Source of the DNA: Mesostigma viride
Taxonomy: Eukaryota > Streptophyta > Mesostigmatophyceae > Mesostigmatales > Mesostigmataceae
Assembly: GCA_009746045.1 (NCBI GenBank)
Contig: RPFO01000156.1
Location: 1,914,845 to 1,978,844, forward strand
Direction: 5' to 3'
DNA length: 64,000 nucleotides
In this document: positions 11,850 to 23,199 of the stretch, one piece after another
Layout: every line of letters begins with the position of its first letter
Position numbering within the stretch: the stretch's first letter is position 1
Notes under the pieces: model-generated
Told to the model about the DNA's origin: nothing
What the model saw: only the letters and a program-made list of their open reading frames with translations
Databases searched by the model: none
Position numbers and translations under genes: made by a program

Positions 11850-13183
11850 TTCAGCTGCAGGCTGCAGCCGACAGCTTTACTATTCCCGTATCCTTCTTTC
11901 AGCTTTAAGAGTAATTTGGTTTGTCAGCCACTTTACTTTTCATTTGAGCTCAACCACCAATGGCTACGTAGCAACTGACAAATGCTTCTACCGTGCACAT
12001 ACGCACAGCACCACTGGCTGGTCAGTGCGAACAGCATGCCCCTCCCTTACCCCCCATTTCCCTTGCAGCCATGATGGAGTAGGAGCAATAAAATTGAAGT
12101 TAGGGATCCTTGTCGACGTTAGGTGTCAGCGCGCTGCGCTTTTGAGCCTGCTACCCCAGTTCAAGTCCCTGCAACAATCCATTCTATGTTACCAGGATGC
12201 CTACATGTAGAGTAATATGTGCCACAGAAAGTAGTGAGATAGCTTTGGATGTATTTATGTGGATTATTGACAGTGTAGTTTCAGCTGGCTGTAGTTGGTG
12301 GTAATTTTGCATAGATCTAGTCCTATATATAAAACCTAAGCAGCAATGGTTTTGTGGCGTGTGCATACTAGATACATGGGTGACATGGCGGCATGTGGAT
12401 CCTGCTAGTTGGCAGGTGATTGGCCAGGTATGCATATTTCTAAAGGTCTCACTGTATTGTCTATGACTTTGCCATGCAATAAGATAGGTACTAGAAACTC
12501 GCATGAAACTTGGCATCGTTGCCAGCCACTGTTGACTGCCAGTGCGGCAGGCATGCTGTGCCATGTGTGGCCATGCCAACACGGCACCTGGAGTATCAAG
12601 TCTGCGGTTGCTGCCAGCTTGCGGTTAGTAGGGCATGCACTAATGCCCCCCTCTATGTATTTCGTATCAATGCTTGCCTTTTATACAGCATGCAAGGGCC
12701 TGCTGAAGGAGGGTGAGATGGAGATATCTTGCATGATGATGCCCCTATAACGCCTTGATAGTATTACATCGCTTTGCTAGGGTGACCCTGGGGACTTTGG
12801 GATGACTTGGTTGCTGGCGGGGAGTTTACTGGGAGGGTTGCGGGGGATTGGAGTCACTTTGCGAAAGCATATTAGTTCATCCTGAGGCAGCGATCATATA
12901 GCCTAAGCAACCATCCTGCGTAAACCAGGCATGCCTGCTTCATGTGACGTTGTATCCGGGTAGGTTAGTGCATGAGGATCACCCAGCGCTATGCACTTTG
13001 CTTTTCTTCCGGGATCCGTAGTTTGCTCTTCATGTTGTGCACGCGTTGCGCTTTTATGTCCAGTCCAGTTCATGGCATCTGCCTGCATCATCCTTAACTT
13101 GGTCAATTGGCCTGGTTTCTTCCCTTCCTGGCAAGCTCGATCGGGGGCCACATTTTCTGTGCTGCTTCTTGTTCATGTTGCAG

Positions 13184-13292
13184 CTATGGTTCCAACAAGG
13201 AGACAGGATATGTGGGCCTCAAGGCGCAAAGCACCATATGGGTGGCCAACCCTCTGCTGCAGTCTCTCTACCATATTCCCTACCTCCAACGA
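13184..13292 (+). CDS. USP7-like exon 5, altered Cys box
   Basis: Between GTTGCAG and GTAAGG. It encodes YGSNKETGYVGLK, then AQSTIWVANP, then LLQSLYHIPYLQR. In active family members the middle is N-Q-G-A-T-C-Y-M-N-S; here the nucleophile Cys position is Trp and the oxyanion-loop residues differ, while both flanks are well kept and the reading frame is intact. Confidence 0.85.
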
Positions 13293-14311
13293 GTAAGGGT
13301 TTGCTGCATGGCATGCCTCTCTGTGCAAATCAAATTTCTCCGCTCACAATTGATGCAGATGCTTGGTTGAAAACAAGCATTTTTTGTTTTGCTAAGTAAT
13401 AATTGGCGAACATATTCTCCATGCGAACATATTCTTAGCCTTCACCCTACAGCTTCTGGTTGCAACAAAAGTGTGTTTTATTGCTTTAGCATAACGTATG
13501 TACAATGTACGTTAAAATCGAACTGTGACAATGTCAGGGTTTTCAGAGGATGCCACTGTGGCAGGCAGTGCACATGATTTTGGATTCAAGCTGCGGTTGT
13601 ACGCTCGAATTTATATGAGAAGTCAGGAGTGTAAAGCGCTCGCCCTTTCAAATGATAAATTAGCCCTGGCTCTTAGTTTTTGTGGAGCTTATTCTTTTTT
13701 TCTGAGATATTTTTGGTTGCCATACAGCTTTGGGCAAATGAGGCTGCTGCCTTCATTTGTTCGATCACGGATCATTCAGCAGGACTAGGTCACTAGGGTA
13801 GTCTGCATGCATAATTCTGATAGTTAGGATCAAAAATGCAAACATCGCAAGCGTTTCCCTGAAACATGAGCAAATACAGTTATAGCCGGAATCTTCTCAT
13901 GTTGAGGATTAATATCAGCCAGCAGCCAGCAAATTCGTTGACACGACCTCTTCATTGATTACTGTTTAAACTTTATTTTGCAACGTAGGCTTTGTTGGTT
14001 GTTAGTATCTGGCACGCACTTACTACTGTTAACACGACTTCTGCATTGATCGCTACTTATACTTTATTTTGCAAACGTAGGCTTTGTTGGTTGTTAATAT
14101 CCGGTACTTACTTACTAGTTATCTACAAGCTAGTTTGCTTGCTAGTTTGCTTGCTTGTCTTTCCAGCCCCTTGCCTTCCTTTTATTTTCTTAGGACTGCG
14201 TGCCTCCTTGTGGCGATGGCACTGGGCTCGTGCAGCTAGGCCTTGCCCCACAAAACAGCTGATATCACCACATACTAGCCTAAATCCATGTGCATGCTCA
14301 TTTGCACGCAG

Positions 14312-14527
14312 GCGGTGTGCCGCACCCCCATCACCGAGGTTGAGAGTGAGGCGAGCCGCGTCATGCTGGAGCTACAGCGCCTGTTTTGCCACATGCTGGT
14401 CCAGGACGGCAGCGTAGACACCAAGGACCTGCTCAAGTCCCTTGGGTGGGGTGGTGGTCAGAAGCAGCCTCAGCCCTTGGGGGAATTCTGCCACAGCCTG
14501 TTCCAGAAGATGGAGGAGAAGTCAAAG
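14312..14527 (+). CDS. USP7-like exon 6
   Basis: A 72-codon exon with perfect phase between TTTGCACGCAG and GTGCAG. It encodes AVCRTPITE, then LELQRLFCHMLVQDGSVDTK, then SLGWGGGQKQPQPLGEF. The QHDVQEL-type motif that follows the SFGW element in active USPs is replaced by QPQPLGEF. Confidence 0.8.
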
Positions 14528-14764
14528 GTGCAGTATTAGAAGGTCTGATGCTGGCAATACCCTGACTGAGGTCGCTGTTATGGTCAAGCCACCACCCCCA
14601 TGCAGTCCTTGTATGAAATCAAGAATGAAGGGATCGTGTAGCCTGTTGGGCTAGCGAGACTGATTTGGCTTCTTGCATGCCTAATCGGCTGGAGGACTAA
14701 CCCTGTATATTATGTGACATCCTCTTGACATGTGCCTGCATCTGCGGGTTTGTAAATGAGACAG

Positions 14765-14986
14765 GGCACCGCGGTGGAAGGCACCACCAGGAGGCTCTTT
14801 GAAGGCCAGTCGTACAACAACAGCAGGAGTGCGGGCCTGGATAATGCTGGCAGCTGCCTCGAGAATTTCTACACCCTGAAGCTGGATGTCCAGGGCTGCA
14901 AGGACATCTATGCATCATTGGACTAGTACATCACACAGGTTCAACTGGTGGAAGGCGTCAAGGCGCCTGAAAGCTGCGGCCCTGAG
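14765..14986 (+). pseudogene. USP7-like exon 7 with in-frame TAG
   Basis: After TGAGACAG it encodes GTAVEGTTRRLFEGQSYN, then FYTLKLDVQGCKDIYASLD, a TAG at 14,924-14,926, then YITQVQLVEG. Conserved residues continue on both sides of the TAG at a site where the family has a polar residue (Lys). The exon is 74 codons long counting the stop and ends at CCTGAG|GTTTGT. Confidence 0.8.
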
Positions 14987-15900
14987 GTTTGTAGGCACCA
15001 ATAATGGAGGCATGGTGAATCGGGTTAGGAAGCGGATACGCTCGCTGTCATCTTATCATGACCAATGCAGCAAATCAGGTAATAAAATATTAGCTCTCTA
15101 TTCCAGCCATTTGCCCAATATCACTGTTCACAGTGAGGATGCACGCGTGAGAGTTCACAAACTGATCTGCATCAAAAAGAAACAAACAGTCAGGAATGTT
15201 CTCTAAAGATGAATTAGTGGGAGTTGTTGTTCGCATGTGTGTTAATCCTGTTGTTATACCTTTCTGTACATGCACATGGAGAGACAAAGTACCAAAAGTA
15301 TCGAGAGAGAATGCAAAGTTCCAAATGCATGGATGACCATGTTTGCATTTTTGTTTTGGTTGAATATACTATGTACTAGTAGAGTATAAACATATATATG
15401 ATATTCTGTGGTGGGTGTCTGGCAAGCCGTGTTTGGCAGTCCTCACTGCTTCCCACCCCACGCACCCGGGTCAAGCGCACGCCTTTCACCATCACTGGCA
15501 CTGCCAGTCTGCCACTATCTCATCTTCCATAACCCCCCTCCGTGTCTCAGCAACTTCTTCAACTGCGACCCAGAGTGGCTGGCCTCTTAGGCTTCCAGGG
15601 TGTTTATTATGCTCTACCTGTAGTAGTATATATTCTACGGGGTCATAGATTGTATTCTACCAATAGTATTATATATTGTACGGGATAGCGTATATACTCT
15701 ACAGGATCATAGATGCAGGAGAGTGGGAGGAAATGGTATGAGGGCCTTGGCTGACGTCTTCTTGCAGGCGTCTAGCTCCCTGCTGGGAATGAGCTAGCCA
15801 GTGTTTTCTTGCGCTCGGCTTACTAGCATTTGCTGCTATCACATGCATCCTGCCCATGTAACATGGCTTCCTCCGCTTCGTCCCTTGGTACACTACCCAG

Positions 15901-15999
15901 GTTCAGAAAGAGTGCATCTCACTCAAGGACCTCCCCCCAGTGCTGATGCTTCAGCGGAATCCGTCTGAGTCCACCTCTGGGTCAGACACACAGGACAAG
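15901..15999 (+). CDS. USP7-like exon 8
   Basis: Between ACTACCCAG and GTGGGT, 33 codons. VQKECISLKDLPPVLMLQR matches the FPPVL-x-LQLKRF strand, but the following residues (NPSESTSGSD) have lost the KRFxYD pattern. Confidence 0.7.
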
Positions 16000-16431
16000 G
16001 TGGGTGTGCTTGTGATCGAATGGCATACGCAGTGCAGTATGTTTCGAAGCCTGCCATCAGTATATGTCGAAGCCTGCCATCAGTATATTTCGAAGCCTGC
16101 CATGCGCATCAAGGAGCATGCCTGTTCCTTTACTAACAATAAATCTAGATCATGGAATATTAGATGGAATGACCGCAAGGAATTTTTGCACGAGTTTCGA
16201 TGCCAATGCCTAGCTACTAACATTGCATAGCGGGTGAGAAACCGCTGAATTGATGCTACTATGTTCTAAGCCGTTTGAACTAGTGCAATGGATCGAGCGG
16301 AGGTAGTGACACCCTTGCGTGTGATTAGCACAGTACAGTAGCATCTAGGGATATAATATAGGGATATAACCAGCCTGTACCTGGTTTCACAACACTATGT
16401 CACCCGTTTTCCTGTAATCACCCCGTGCCAG

Positions 16432-16541
16432 GCTGAGGACCGCTTCGAGTTCCCCCTGGAGCTTGACCTGGACGTTGAGGGGCGCAAGTATCTCTCCAAG
16501 GACGCGGATGCCAGCGTGCGCAACCTGTACGAGCTGCACAG
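16432..16541 (+). CDS. USP7-like exon 9
   Basis: Between CGTGCCAG and GTGCGG. AEDRFEFPLELDLD and DADASVRNLYELHS closely match the plant family members just before the His box. It ends in phase 2 and the Ser codon is completed by exon 10. Confidence 0.8.
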
Positions 16542-17242
16542 GTGCGGTGCCTGTGCTACACAGTATAGTTTGACTGGATGTTGGTTACCATGATAGACTT
16601 GCGACCTGTACAAGTGCAGCCAAGGGACTGCTGGGCAGTATAAACGAGAGGCATGCTAACACGCCAGCTCTAGTGTGTCCACATTCCACAGGCTCTGACA
16701 GCATCTGGTGAGTCCAAGTGAAGGGTCCTTGCAGGGAGAATTTATGTATATATGACATTGGTCTGCTTCTGCCATCGAGGTGATGGTCCAGAGTTTCCCA
16801 GAACTCAGTTGTTGCTTAAGTATCTGCTGCCATCCCGCTGCTAAATAAATGCAGGGTTTGGTTTCGCCAAGTGGGACATTAATAAGCTTGATTGCCTGCT
16901 TATAGAAGACATTATTGTCTTGTTGATCATCTCATCTGATTCTCTGGAATTCTTGCAGCTAGGCTGATGTTTTTTTGCTAATCTCCTGTTGCTATGTCAT
17001 CAGTCGCATCGAACAGTCTTCTTCACATGAAGACCTGAGAAGAGCGCACTGGTCAGGGACGGCATATTACAGAGCAGTTGAAACATTGAGGCCACGGCCT
17101 TCAGTAGGGGCTGATGGCATTTATTTGTGACATGCTAGAATACTGTTCCAAGGCTTCGCTGCATGATCTATCCATTACAGATGATATGCCTTATGTGAAT
17201 GCCGGCCATATCGGCCTTGCTTATTGACACTGTTTTTGTCAG

Positions 17243-17390
17243 CGTTTTTGTCAAGAAGTCGACTGCGGGCGGCTGCATTGTGTTCATCCGGCCCAACCTG
17301 GGCGACCAGTGGCTCAAGTTCGATGACGAGCGGGTGACCAAGGAGCCTGCTGATGCGGTCATCAAGGAGCAGTACGGTGGAGGGTCTAAG
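17243..17390 (+). CDS. USP7-like exon 10, altered His box
   Basis: Between TTTTTGTCAG and GTGAAT. VFVKKSTAGGCIVFIRP sits where active members have a segment ending HGGHYYAFIRP. The general-base His is replaced by Cys and the segment is two residues shorter, but DQWLKFDDERVTKE, which supplies the third catalytic residue, is intact. The exon ends with EQYGGGSK. Confidence 0.85.
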
Positions 17391-18447
17391 GTGAATGGCC
17401 TGCCCAGGACTGCTGTTTCCTTTACTCAGATCTTGGCTTTGCCTGGTGTTCTGACAGTAGCAGTAAGTTGGCCGCTCTGTTGATTCTAGCTGGTTTGGGT
17501 GAATAGAACCTGCATCCGCTTGATATGGCTTTCGTTGATGCTTTTGATTTTCGGTAGCACCTGCAGGTACATATGTACAGTCACTGCCCAACTCATCCAC
17601 CAGTTGTTACATATGTTCCCCTTAAATGTTTGGTGTTTGGTGTGTCGTCCGGTAATGGTGATGTGGTTGAAAACTAATTATTATTGGTCTTGCTATGGAC
17701 TTTGCACTGATTTGGCACTAAGCTGTTGGCTGGCTTCTATATTGTACCATGGAAGCTATGTGTGATGTTTTCTTGCCAGTGATTAATATAAGGTTGGCCA
17801 TTTATTAGTCGCATGGTGTTTCAAATGTAGCGAGTCATGTAAGCAGCCTGTCTGTTGCAGCCTCTTATTCCTGGCCAAGAATAAAATTCAGGTTGTAGCG
17901 CGGCCATAGCAGGTGTCCCTGTGTAGTACGGCTGCTTTGTGCTGCTGCAACTGTGCCCATTTCTTCTCAGCCTATGCAGATGGATATGCTACTTCTGAAG
18001 TGTATGCTATAGCAAGCACATGTTCCTTGTGCATCCCTGCATCACAAGCTTGTCATGGTAGGTGGTAATTTGTGTAAGTGCCTACTTCTTGGTCTTTAAC
18101 CATCACATTTGCAGCCGACTTCATTCTTAATGTTGTTACTAGTAAGACCAGTTCTTAACTGATTCCGGTAAAATATGTCGCTGATTGGCAAACATCCATT
18201 GTTTTTCTTTCCATTTGGATTATTTAGTGAGCGCTATAATGGTAGAGAAAATGCAGGCTCTATGATAGCTGATGGGTTATACTGAGACCTAGAGGCACTG
18301 GTCATTTAATGCCACGAATCTGGTCGCACTGCACTGTATCAGACTGTCCCATTATGTGCTTGGATGGCTGCAGCTAATTCTGTTTGCTTCACCCTTAGTC
18401 CATTTTTTCTTGCTGGCATGATCCCCCCCTCGCCCACATCTTACCAG

Positions 18448-18543
18448 GCCTCAACGGTGCAGATGCTGGTGTATGTGCGCAAAAGCGACAAGCACTACGT
18501 CATGTGTCCTGTGAGCAAGGAGGACTTGGCACCCCATGTGCAG
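18448..18543 (+). CDS. USP7-like exon 11
   Basis: Between CTTACCAG and GTAGGT. ASTVQMLVYVRKSDK corresponds to the YMLVYIRESD element that ends the USP domain. No exon was found for the roughly 20 residues that usually precede it. Confidence 0.75.
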
Positions 18544-18906
18544 GTAGGTGACAAAAGGGGCATCGGCTACGAGTTAAGCTGGGCACAGTGAATGCATAGT
18601 AGAGTAGGGCCCATGTGTGATACTGCAGTACAGGAAATTGGATTGCGTCAAAGTTGCAGCATTCAAACCCATTATAACCCTCGAGTCTCGTGAGCGGTAC
18701 ACCATGTACACTTTATATCCTGCAGTGTAAAAATAAGCTCTACTTGGGGCATAGATATACGACACACATGAAGAAGAGTTTTATATTGCATGTTTTCTGC
18801 AGTTATAACAAGAATGTAAGCAGTTGCAGTAGGATTTTATGATTGGCCTCAGGTATGGCTCTTGGCCTTTTAGTAGAGCTCTGCATCTTTCGTTGTCACT
18901 GGGCCA

Positions 18907-19798
18907 AACAATGCCTTGGAACTAAGACTATACATTGCCTCCAAAATGCTCTTATGCAAGCCTTGCCCAAGTTTAAAGGGGACTCTGACTAACACCTTGA
19001 CTTTTTTCGATTCCCTGTTTTCCACACCATCAATGTTCATTCTTATCGGTGGGTTAATGGCTGCAAATAATGCTTTATGTGACACTTGTGGTAGCCGTGT
19101 AGAGATCCTGGATCAGGCGCTGAATGCAGCCAACGACTCCTGCATGCATTCCGTTGAAGACTATAACAGCGAAACTTTAATGTTTTCATGCTGTGTGTGC
19201 TTTCAGGAACAACTGGCACGCGAACGTCCCAAGATACATGACGCGGCGGCGGGGCACACACACATCATGGTGAGGGTGGGTACACGAACGAATAGGTAGG
19301 GCAGAGCAGTGCGCGGATGTTCTCCACTTTTGACGTCATGTGTTAAACTCTGTAATCGTAATCTACTTTGATCAGCTTGCTATACGCAACATAGCGCTAC
19401 CAACATGTTGGCTTTTTTGTTTATGTTTTATTTTATTTATTTTTATTTAGAATACGTACTCTGGAGACAACCGATTACACCCGTTCACTCCCAAGAGTGA
19501 CTAGTCTTTATTGAAACAGTAAGTGAACTGGGCCATCATGAATGAATGGCAAGGTGGAACCGATTGACAATAAGTGTGTGCAGGCTTTTACAGTTGAGCC
19601 TAGCCACACCCTCAAAATCATTGTACAAGTCATTGTCAAGTTAGGCCAGTTCACCATGATGGGGCCCAGCACATGCCCCCTTGGTCCAATCTTGTCCCCA
19701 ACAGCAGCTAGGGTGGGTGGGTGGGAGCTGCAAAAAGGCCTCCCTACGTTCACCACACCACTCTCAGTACGGTGTGAAAATGAAAAACAAGGCACATG
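18907..19798 (+). repeat. Direct repeat, left copy (USP7-like exon 12 region)
   Basis: This 892-bp block, starting CAAACAATGCCTTGG and ending AACAAGGCACATGT, recurs in the same orientation at 44,107-44,998 with scattered substitutions and small indels. It contains the last USP7-like exon and a copy of the dispersed repeat. The retroelement cluster begins immediately after it. Confidence 0.9.
19207..19269 (+). CDS. USP7-like exon 12, last one present
   Basis: Between GCTTTCAG and GTGAGG, 21 codons: EQLARERPKIHDAAAGHTHI, the charged helix after the USP domain. No further exon of the family (UBL repeats) is found downstream in the window. A second copy of this exon lies at 44,411-44,476. Confidence 0.65.
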
Positions 19799-20480
19799 TA
19801 GTTAGCATATTTAAATCACGAATGTTCTAGTTGGATGCAGGTTGAGGAGACCTTCCCAACGCCGTGCCAACCGCCTAGAACAGACGAGGGACTAGAAAGA
19901 TACCAGGTCCCGAAGTACTGCCGACCGGTGGGCGGTGGCGGTGCACTCTCACGGCACAGTGGACAGGACACGTGGCAGGCAGGGCCTGCACAGGCTTAGC
20001 CTGAACTATCACGTGACTGGGACACAGTATACTGAGGACGCAACGGTCCTGTGGCTAGTAGAAGCCAGTGGCCAGCCAGCAGGTCTGCAAGGATGTAACT
20101 CCATGCAGAACTGTGGCAGGTCCTGTGCTAACCTAGACACAGGATAGCCAGAGATTCCTGTGTGCTGCCTGCAACAAGGATGCAAGGCAGCGATACGGGG
20201 CTCTGGCAAGGTAGCGTTGCACAGCGTTGCTCATGACCGAGGAACAAGGATGGAACGAGGTTGCATATAGCTCGAGGCCCAACGAGGCAATGAGCGTCTT
20301 CACACACGAACCTTGGTCGTCACGACGAGTGGCGAGCCTATCGAGGGACGTAGGCCTGGTGTGAGGATAAAGGTTGCTAGCCAGCAGCCTAGGGTCATTC
20401 CAGCCAGCAAGACCAGGAGCTCACAAGCTCGCTTACGAGTTGCTGTGCAAATCGTACTATTGCCTTCCTTGCAAGTTTTA
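19799..20480 (+). repeat. Retroelement 5' block, divergent copy
   Basis: Begins AGTTAGCATATTTAAATC and keeps the order of the 5' block seen at 21,317, 29,288, 38,750, 43,530 and elsewhere (TTCCCAACGCCGTGCC, GACAGGACACGTGGCAGG, ending in GCTCACAAGCTCGC before ORF0). It is the most diverged copy and has lost the terminal hairpin, so it is probably the oldest insertion. Confidence 0.65.
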
Positions 20481-21311
20481 ATGTCTGGCTCATCGTCAAG
20501 CGGCAACGGTGCGGGTGAGACGAGTGAGCAGCGTGAGTCGCAAGCTTTCTATCCATACCGCAACCAAGCGAACGCCCCTACGTTCGTGCAAGCTGCCTTT
20601 GTTGCAAGGCACTTGGCAGAAGAGGGGTGGGTGGTGGTTTGTGGAGGAGGCAACAGGCCAGCGGCGGCGGACCCCATTGTACAGCGGGCTCTCGTCGTGA
20701 TATCCCCAGGCGAGGCAGGGCGGGTGGCGGTAGAGGAGCTGGTGCGTATACGAGACGCGCTAGCGGAGACTGCCAATAACGTGGAGGTAGCCTATCAGGG
20801 CGGCCATATCACAATCGCAGCTCTAGACCTAGCCAGGGAAGCGCTAAGCCAGATTGTGGCGACGGCGCTAGGTAGCACTAGACTGTTTAACTATTGGGTG
20901 TCGACAGCTGTGCTGGGGGAGGGGGTGCCGGACTCCGATATCATCCGGAACACCAGGGCTCGCGAGGTGGTAAACCCGTGGAGCACTGCCGAGGTATTTG
21001 CCCAAACCATTGAAAATCTGGTTTCTGTCCTTTTGCAAGAGTGGAGAGGTTACACAGACAGGTTTTATATTACCACCCAACCTTTCGGGGTATATTCCCC
21101 GCTCGACACTCCCAGACCAGAGACGACGTCGGGGTGGGGTCCAGAAGTCGAGATTGTCACCGGTGTCGAGAAGACGCCCGAGGACGTCCACTTTGAGTGG
21201 ACCGACAAGCCGGAGGGCTCTATAAAGCGCTCTGCCCAGCAAATCAACGAGGGCGACCGTCCTAGTCTTGTCCCTCACACGCTCACTGGAATCCCTATTA
21301 GCCGTTACTAG
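20481..21311 (+). pseudogene. Retroelement ORF0, copy 1, C-truncated
   Basis: The ATG at 20,481 opens MSGSSSSGNGAGETSEQRES and aligns over its length with the other five ORF0 copies: FVQAAFVARHLAEEGWVVV, a basic-acidic middle, AYQGGH, LFNYWVSTAVLGEG, NPWST and TPEDVHFEW. It leaves the family after SAQQINEGD near 21,255 and ends in an unrelated tail at 21,311. The predicted protein is soluble, with no membrane segment and no zinc motif. Function unknown. Confidence 0.7.
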
Positions 21312-21991
21312 ATGTGTGAGTTAGCATTTTGGGCAGCCAATATGCTAAGTGGATGCAGTTTGGAAAGACCTTTCCAATGCCGTGCTGACCGCCTGAAACA
21401 GACAAGGGACAAGAAAGATATGAGGTCCCGAAGTCCTACCCGTCCGCGGCCGGCAAGGGTGCGACCCTCTGGTGTTGTGGACAGGACACGTGGCAGGTTG
21501 TGCCTGCACAGGCTTAGCCTGTCCATCACGTGACTGTGGTCCACGTAGACCCGGGGGAGCAGCAGCCTGTGACTGGTGGGGTACTGGAGCTGGCACAGGA
21601 CTGCAAGGATACTAGTCCTTGCAGGCTTGTGACAAGTCCTGTACTTCCTAGGTTGCACGTGTCTAGGCAAATCCAACTCGTCCTGGCTCTGCACTGATGC
21701 CAGTGGACGTTGGGGATTTGCTAGCAAGCCTGCAACGTGCCTCGTCACGCCGATGGGAACGAGGAGCAACAAGGAGGGATATAGCTTGGTCATGGGGATG
21801 GCCAAGCTATCTAGGAAGGCAGACAGGCTGTTTGCCCGCTTGGACGTGGGAGTGACCATTGAGGTGTGGCTTGGTGACGGGCTAAAGGTTGCTGTCTCAC
21901 AGCACTTGGCTCAACACTACGTGGAAAGACCAGGAGCTCACACGCTCTGGGCTTTGTTGCTAACTCGTACTATTGGTTCGTGGCAGTTTTC
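21312..21991 (+). repeat. Retroelement 5' block, copy 2
   Basis: Starts with the hairpin TTAGCATTTTGGGCAGCCAA followed by TATGCTAA, then about 650 bp of conserved non-coding sequence to the ORF0 start. It could be a 5' LTR or a 5' leader; no matching block is seen after the RNase H region of any copy, which argues against a simple LTR. Confidence 0.7.
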
Positions 21992-23140
21992 ATGTCGGAA
22001 GGCGTTCCGGCGCCTGCGCAGCCGCCGAGTCAAGAAGCGGTCGTGCCGCGGGAGGCGGTGGCAGAAGGGCCTCTGCACCCTTACAGCCATCCAGAAACCG
22101 CGTCCACCTTCGTGCAAGCCGCGCATCTGGCAAGGGGCTTGGCGCGAGGTGGCTGGGTTGCCGTGTTTGGGAACGCGGACGGGCCTTCCGCTAACAATCC
22201 AATGGTAATGCGTGTAAGGGCGACGACTTCGCCTGGAGAAACCAGTTGCGTAACGGTGGAGCGTCTTGTGGCGCTGAGGGATGAGGTTGTTGCACTCATC
22301 TACAGCCTCGACATCGCGTATCAGGGGGGACACGTCACATTGCACGGGTTGGATTTGGCCCGGGAAGAGTTGGGTCAGCTGGTGGCGATCAGTCTCAGAG
22401 CTGCCCGATTATTCAATCATTGGGTTGCCACGAGCTCACTAGGTGAGGGGACGAACGCCTCCCATCTTGTGTGTGACGCGCGGGTGCGTGAGCAAGACAA
22501 CCCCTGGTCCTCGCAAGAGGTCGTGGCTCAAACCTGGGAGCATCTCGTCAACATACTTCTTGAAGAATCAAGGGGTCACGCCGACCGGTGGCTTATTACG
22601 ACACGGCCTGCTGGAATCTGGTCCACGCTAGACACTCCTCGTGTTGTTGGAGCTCCCGGTGCTTGTGGTCCGTCGGTGGAAATCGTCACAGGTCGGGACT
22701 TGTCTCCGCAGGCAGTGCACGAGTTCGGCGACCGCCCGCCGGGTACCATTACACGCTCGTCCCAACAGTTGGATGAGGGAGACGGTTCTGCAGAAGGGTT
22801 CTCAGAGCGACAATGTGCAGACTATCATATTCCGCCGGAGCCGTTGCATGATTACGGCCCATTTGGCAGTGGGGCTTATAACGAGCGGCAAGGTGGTCGG
22901 GGTCGCTGGGTCCGCAATTTGCTGTGGGGCCGTCGCCCTAACGAGCCGCGCGTGCCGTTTGATAGGACATCAGACGGGAGGCCAGTGAGCCGCCTTTTTG
23001 GCCCTTATTCTGAGGAGGAAGCGCGAGCTGTTCCTGGGGCAAGGACGCCGGTGGCTGCCACTGCTGAGGAGCGGGACAGAGAAGCAGCAGCTGAAGCAGA
23101 GCGCGGGGCAGAGGAACTGCCAGACGCTCCAGACGCTTGA
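21992..23140 (+). CDS. Retroelement ORF0, copy 2, intact
   Basis: The only ORF0 here without a break: 382 codons from ATG 21,992 (the frame extends a few codons upstream without ATG) to TGA. Order: Pro/Gln/Glu-rich N-terminus (1-30), FVQAAHLARGLARGGWVAVF (about 40-60), TVERLVALRDEVVALIYSLD with AYQGGH (about 90-120), LFNHWVATSSLGEG, NPWSSQEVVAQ, a segment ending WSTLDTPR, VRNLLWGRR, and a Glu/Ala-rich tail. I recognise no enzyme or nucleic-acid motif. It lies 60 bp before the gag ATG. A structural or RNA-binding role is possible but unsupported. Confidence 0.75.
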   Translation: MSEGVPAPAQPPSQEAVVPREAVAEGPLHPYSHPETASTFVQAAHLARGLARGGWVAVFGNADGPSANNPMVMRVRATTSPGETSCVTVERLVALRDEVVALIYSLDIAYQGGHVTLHGLDLAREELGQLVAISLRAARLFNHWVATSSLGEGTNASHLVCDARVREQDNPWSSQEVVAQTWEHLVNILLEESRGHADRWLITTRPAGIWSTLDTPRVVGAPGACGPSVEIVTGRDLSPQAVHEFGDRPPGTITRSSQQLDEGDGSAEGFSERQCADYHIPPEPLHDYGPFGSGAYNERQGGRGRWVRNLLWGRRPNEPRVPFDRTSDGRPVSRLFGPYSEEEARAVPGARTPVAATAEERDREAAAEAERGAEELPDAPDA

Positions 23141-23199
23141 ATTCCTTTCTTCTTCAGTCATTCCCTTGCGTGTTGCAGTGTCGCCTTGTATATATTATA

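Larger units (their letters stand above)
10129..19269 (+). pseudogene. USP7/UBP12-like MATH-USP gene, catalytic residues lost, truncated
   Basis: Twelve exon pieces give an N-terminal MATH (TRAF-like) domain, then a USP (peptidase C19) domain, then the first part of the C-terminal region. Family members remove ubiquitin from proteins in the nucleus and cytosol; MATH binds substrates and a Cys-His-Asp triad cuts. The order, spacing and plant-type motifs (TGYVGLK, GCKDIYASLD, DASVRNLYELHS, DQWLKFDDERVTKE) make the family assignment firm. The Cys box reads AQSTIWVANP where the active-site Cys is expected, and the His box reads AGGCIVF where GGHYY is expected. An in-frame TAG lies at 14,924. The gene stops near 19,270, leaving about half of a normal family protein. 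All reading phases agree except one unresolved donor after 11,849. Read as a pseudogene, or less likely a pseudoenzyme. Confidence 0.8.

Noticed and set aside
20313-20480. N-terminal extension of ORF0 copy 1
   Set aside because: The other ORF0 copies begin at the equivalent of 20,481; the extension aligns with the non-coding 5' block.
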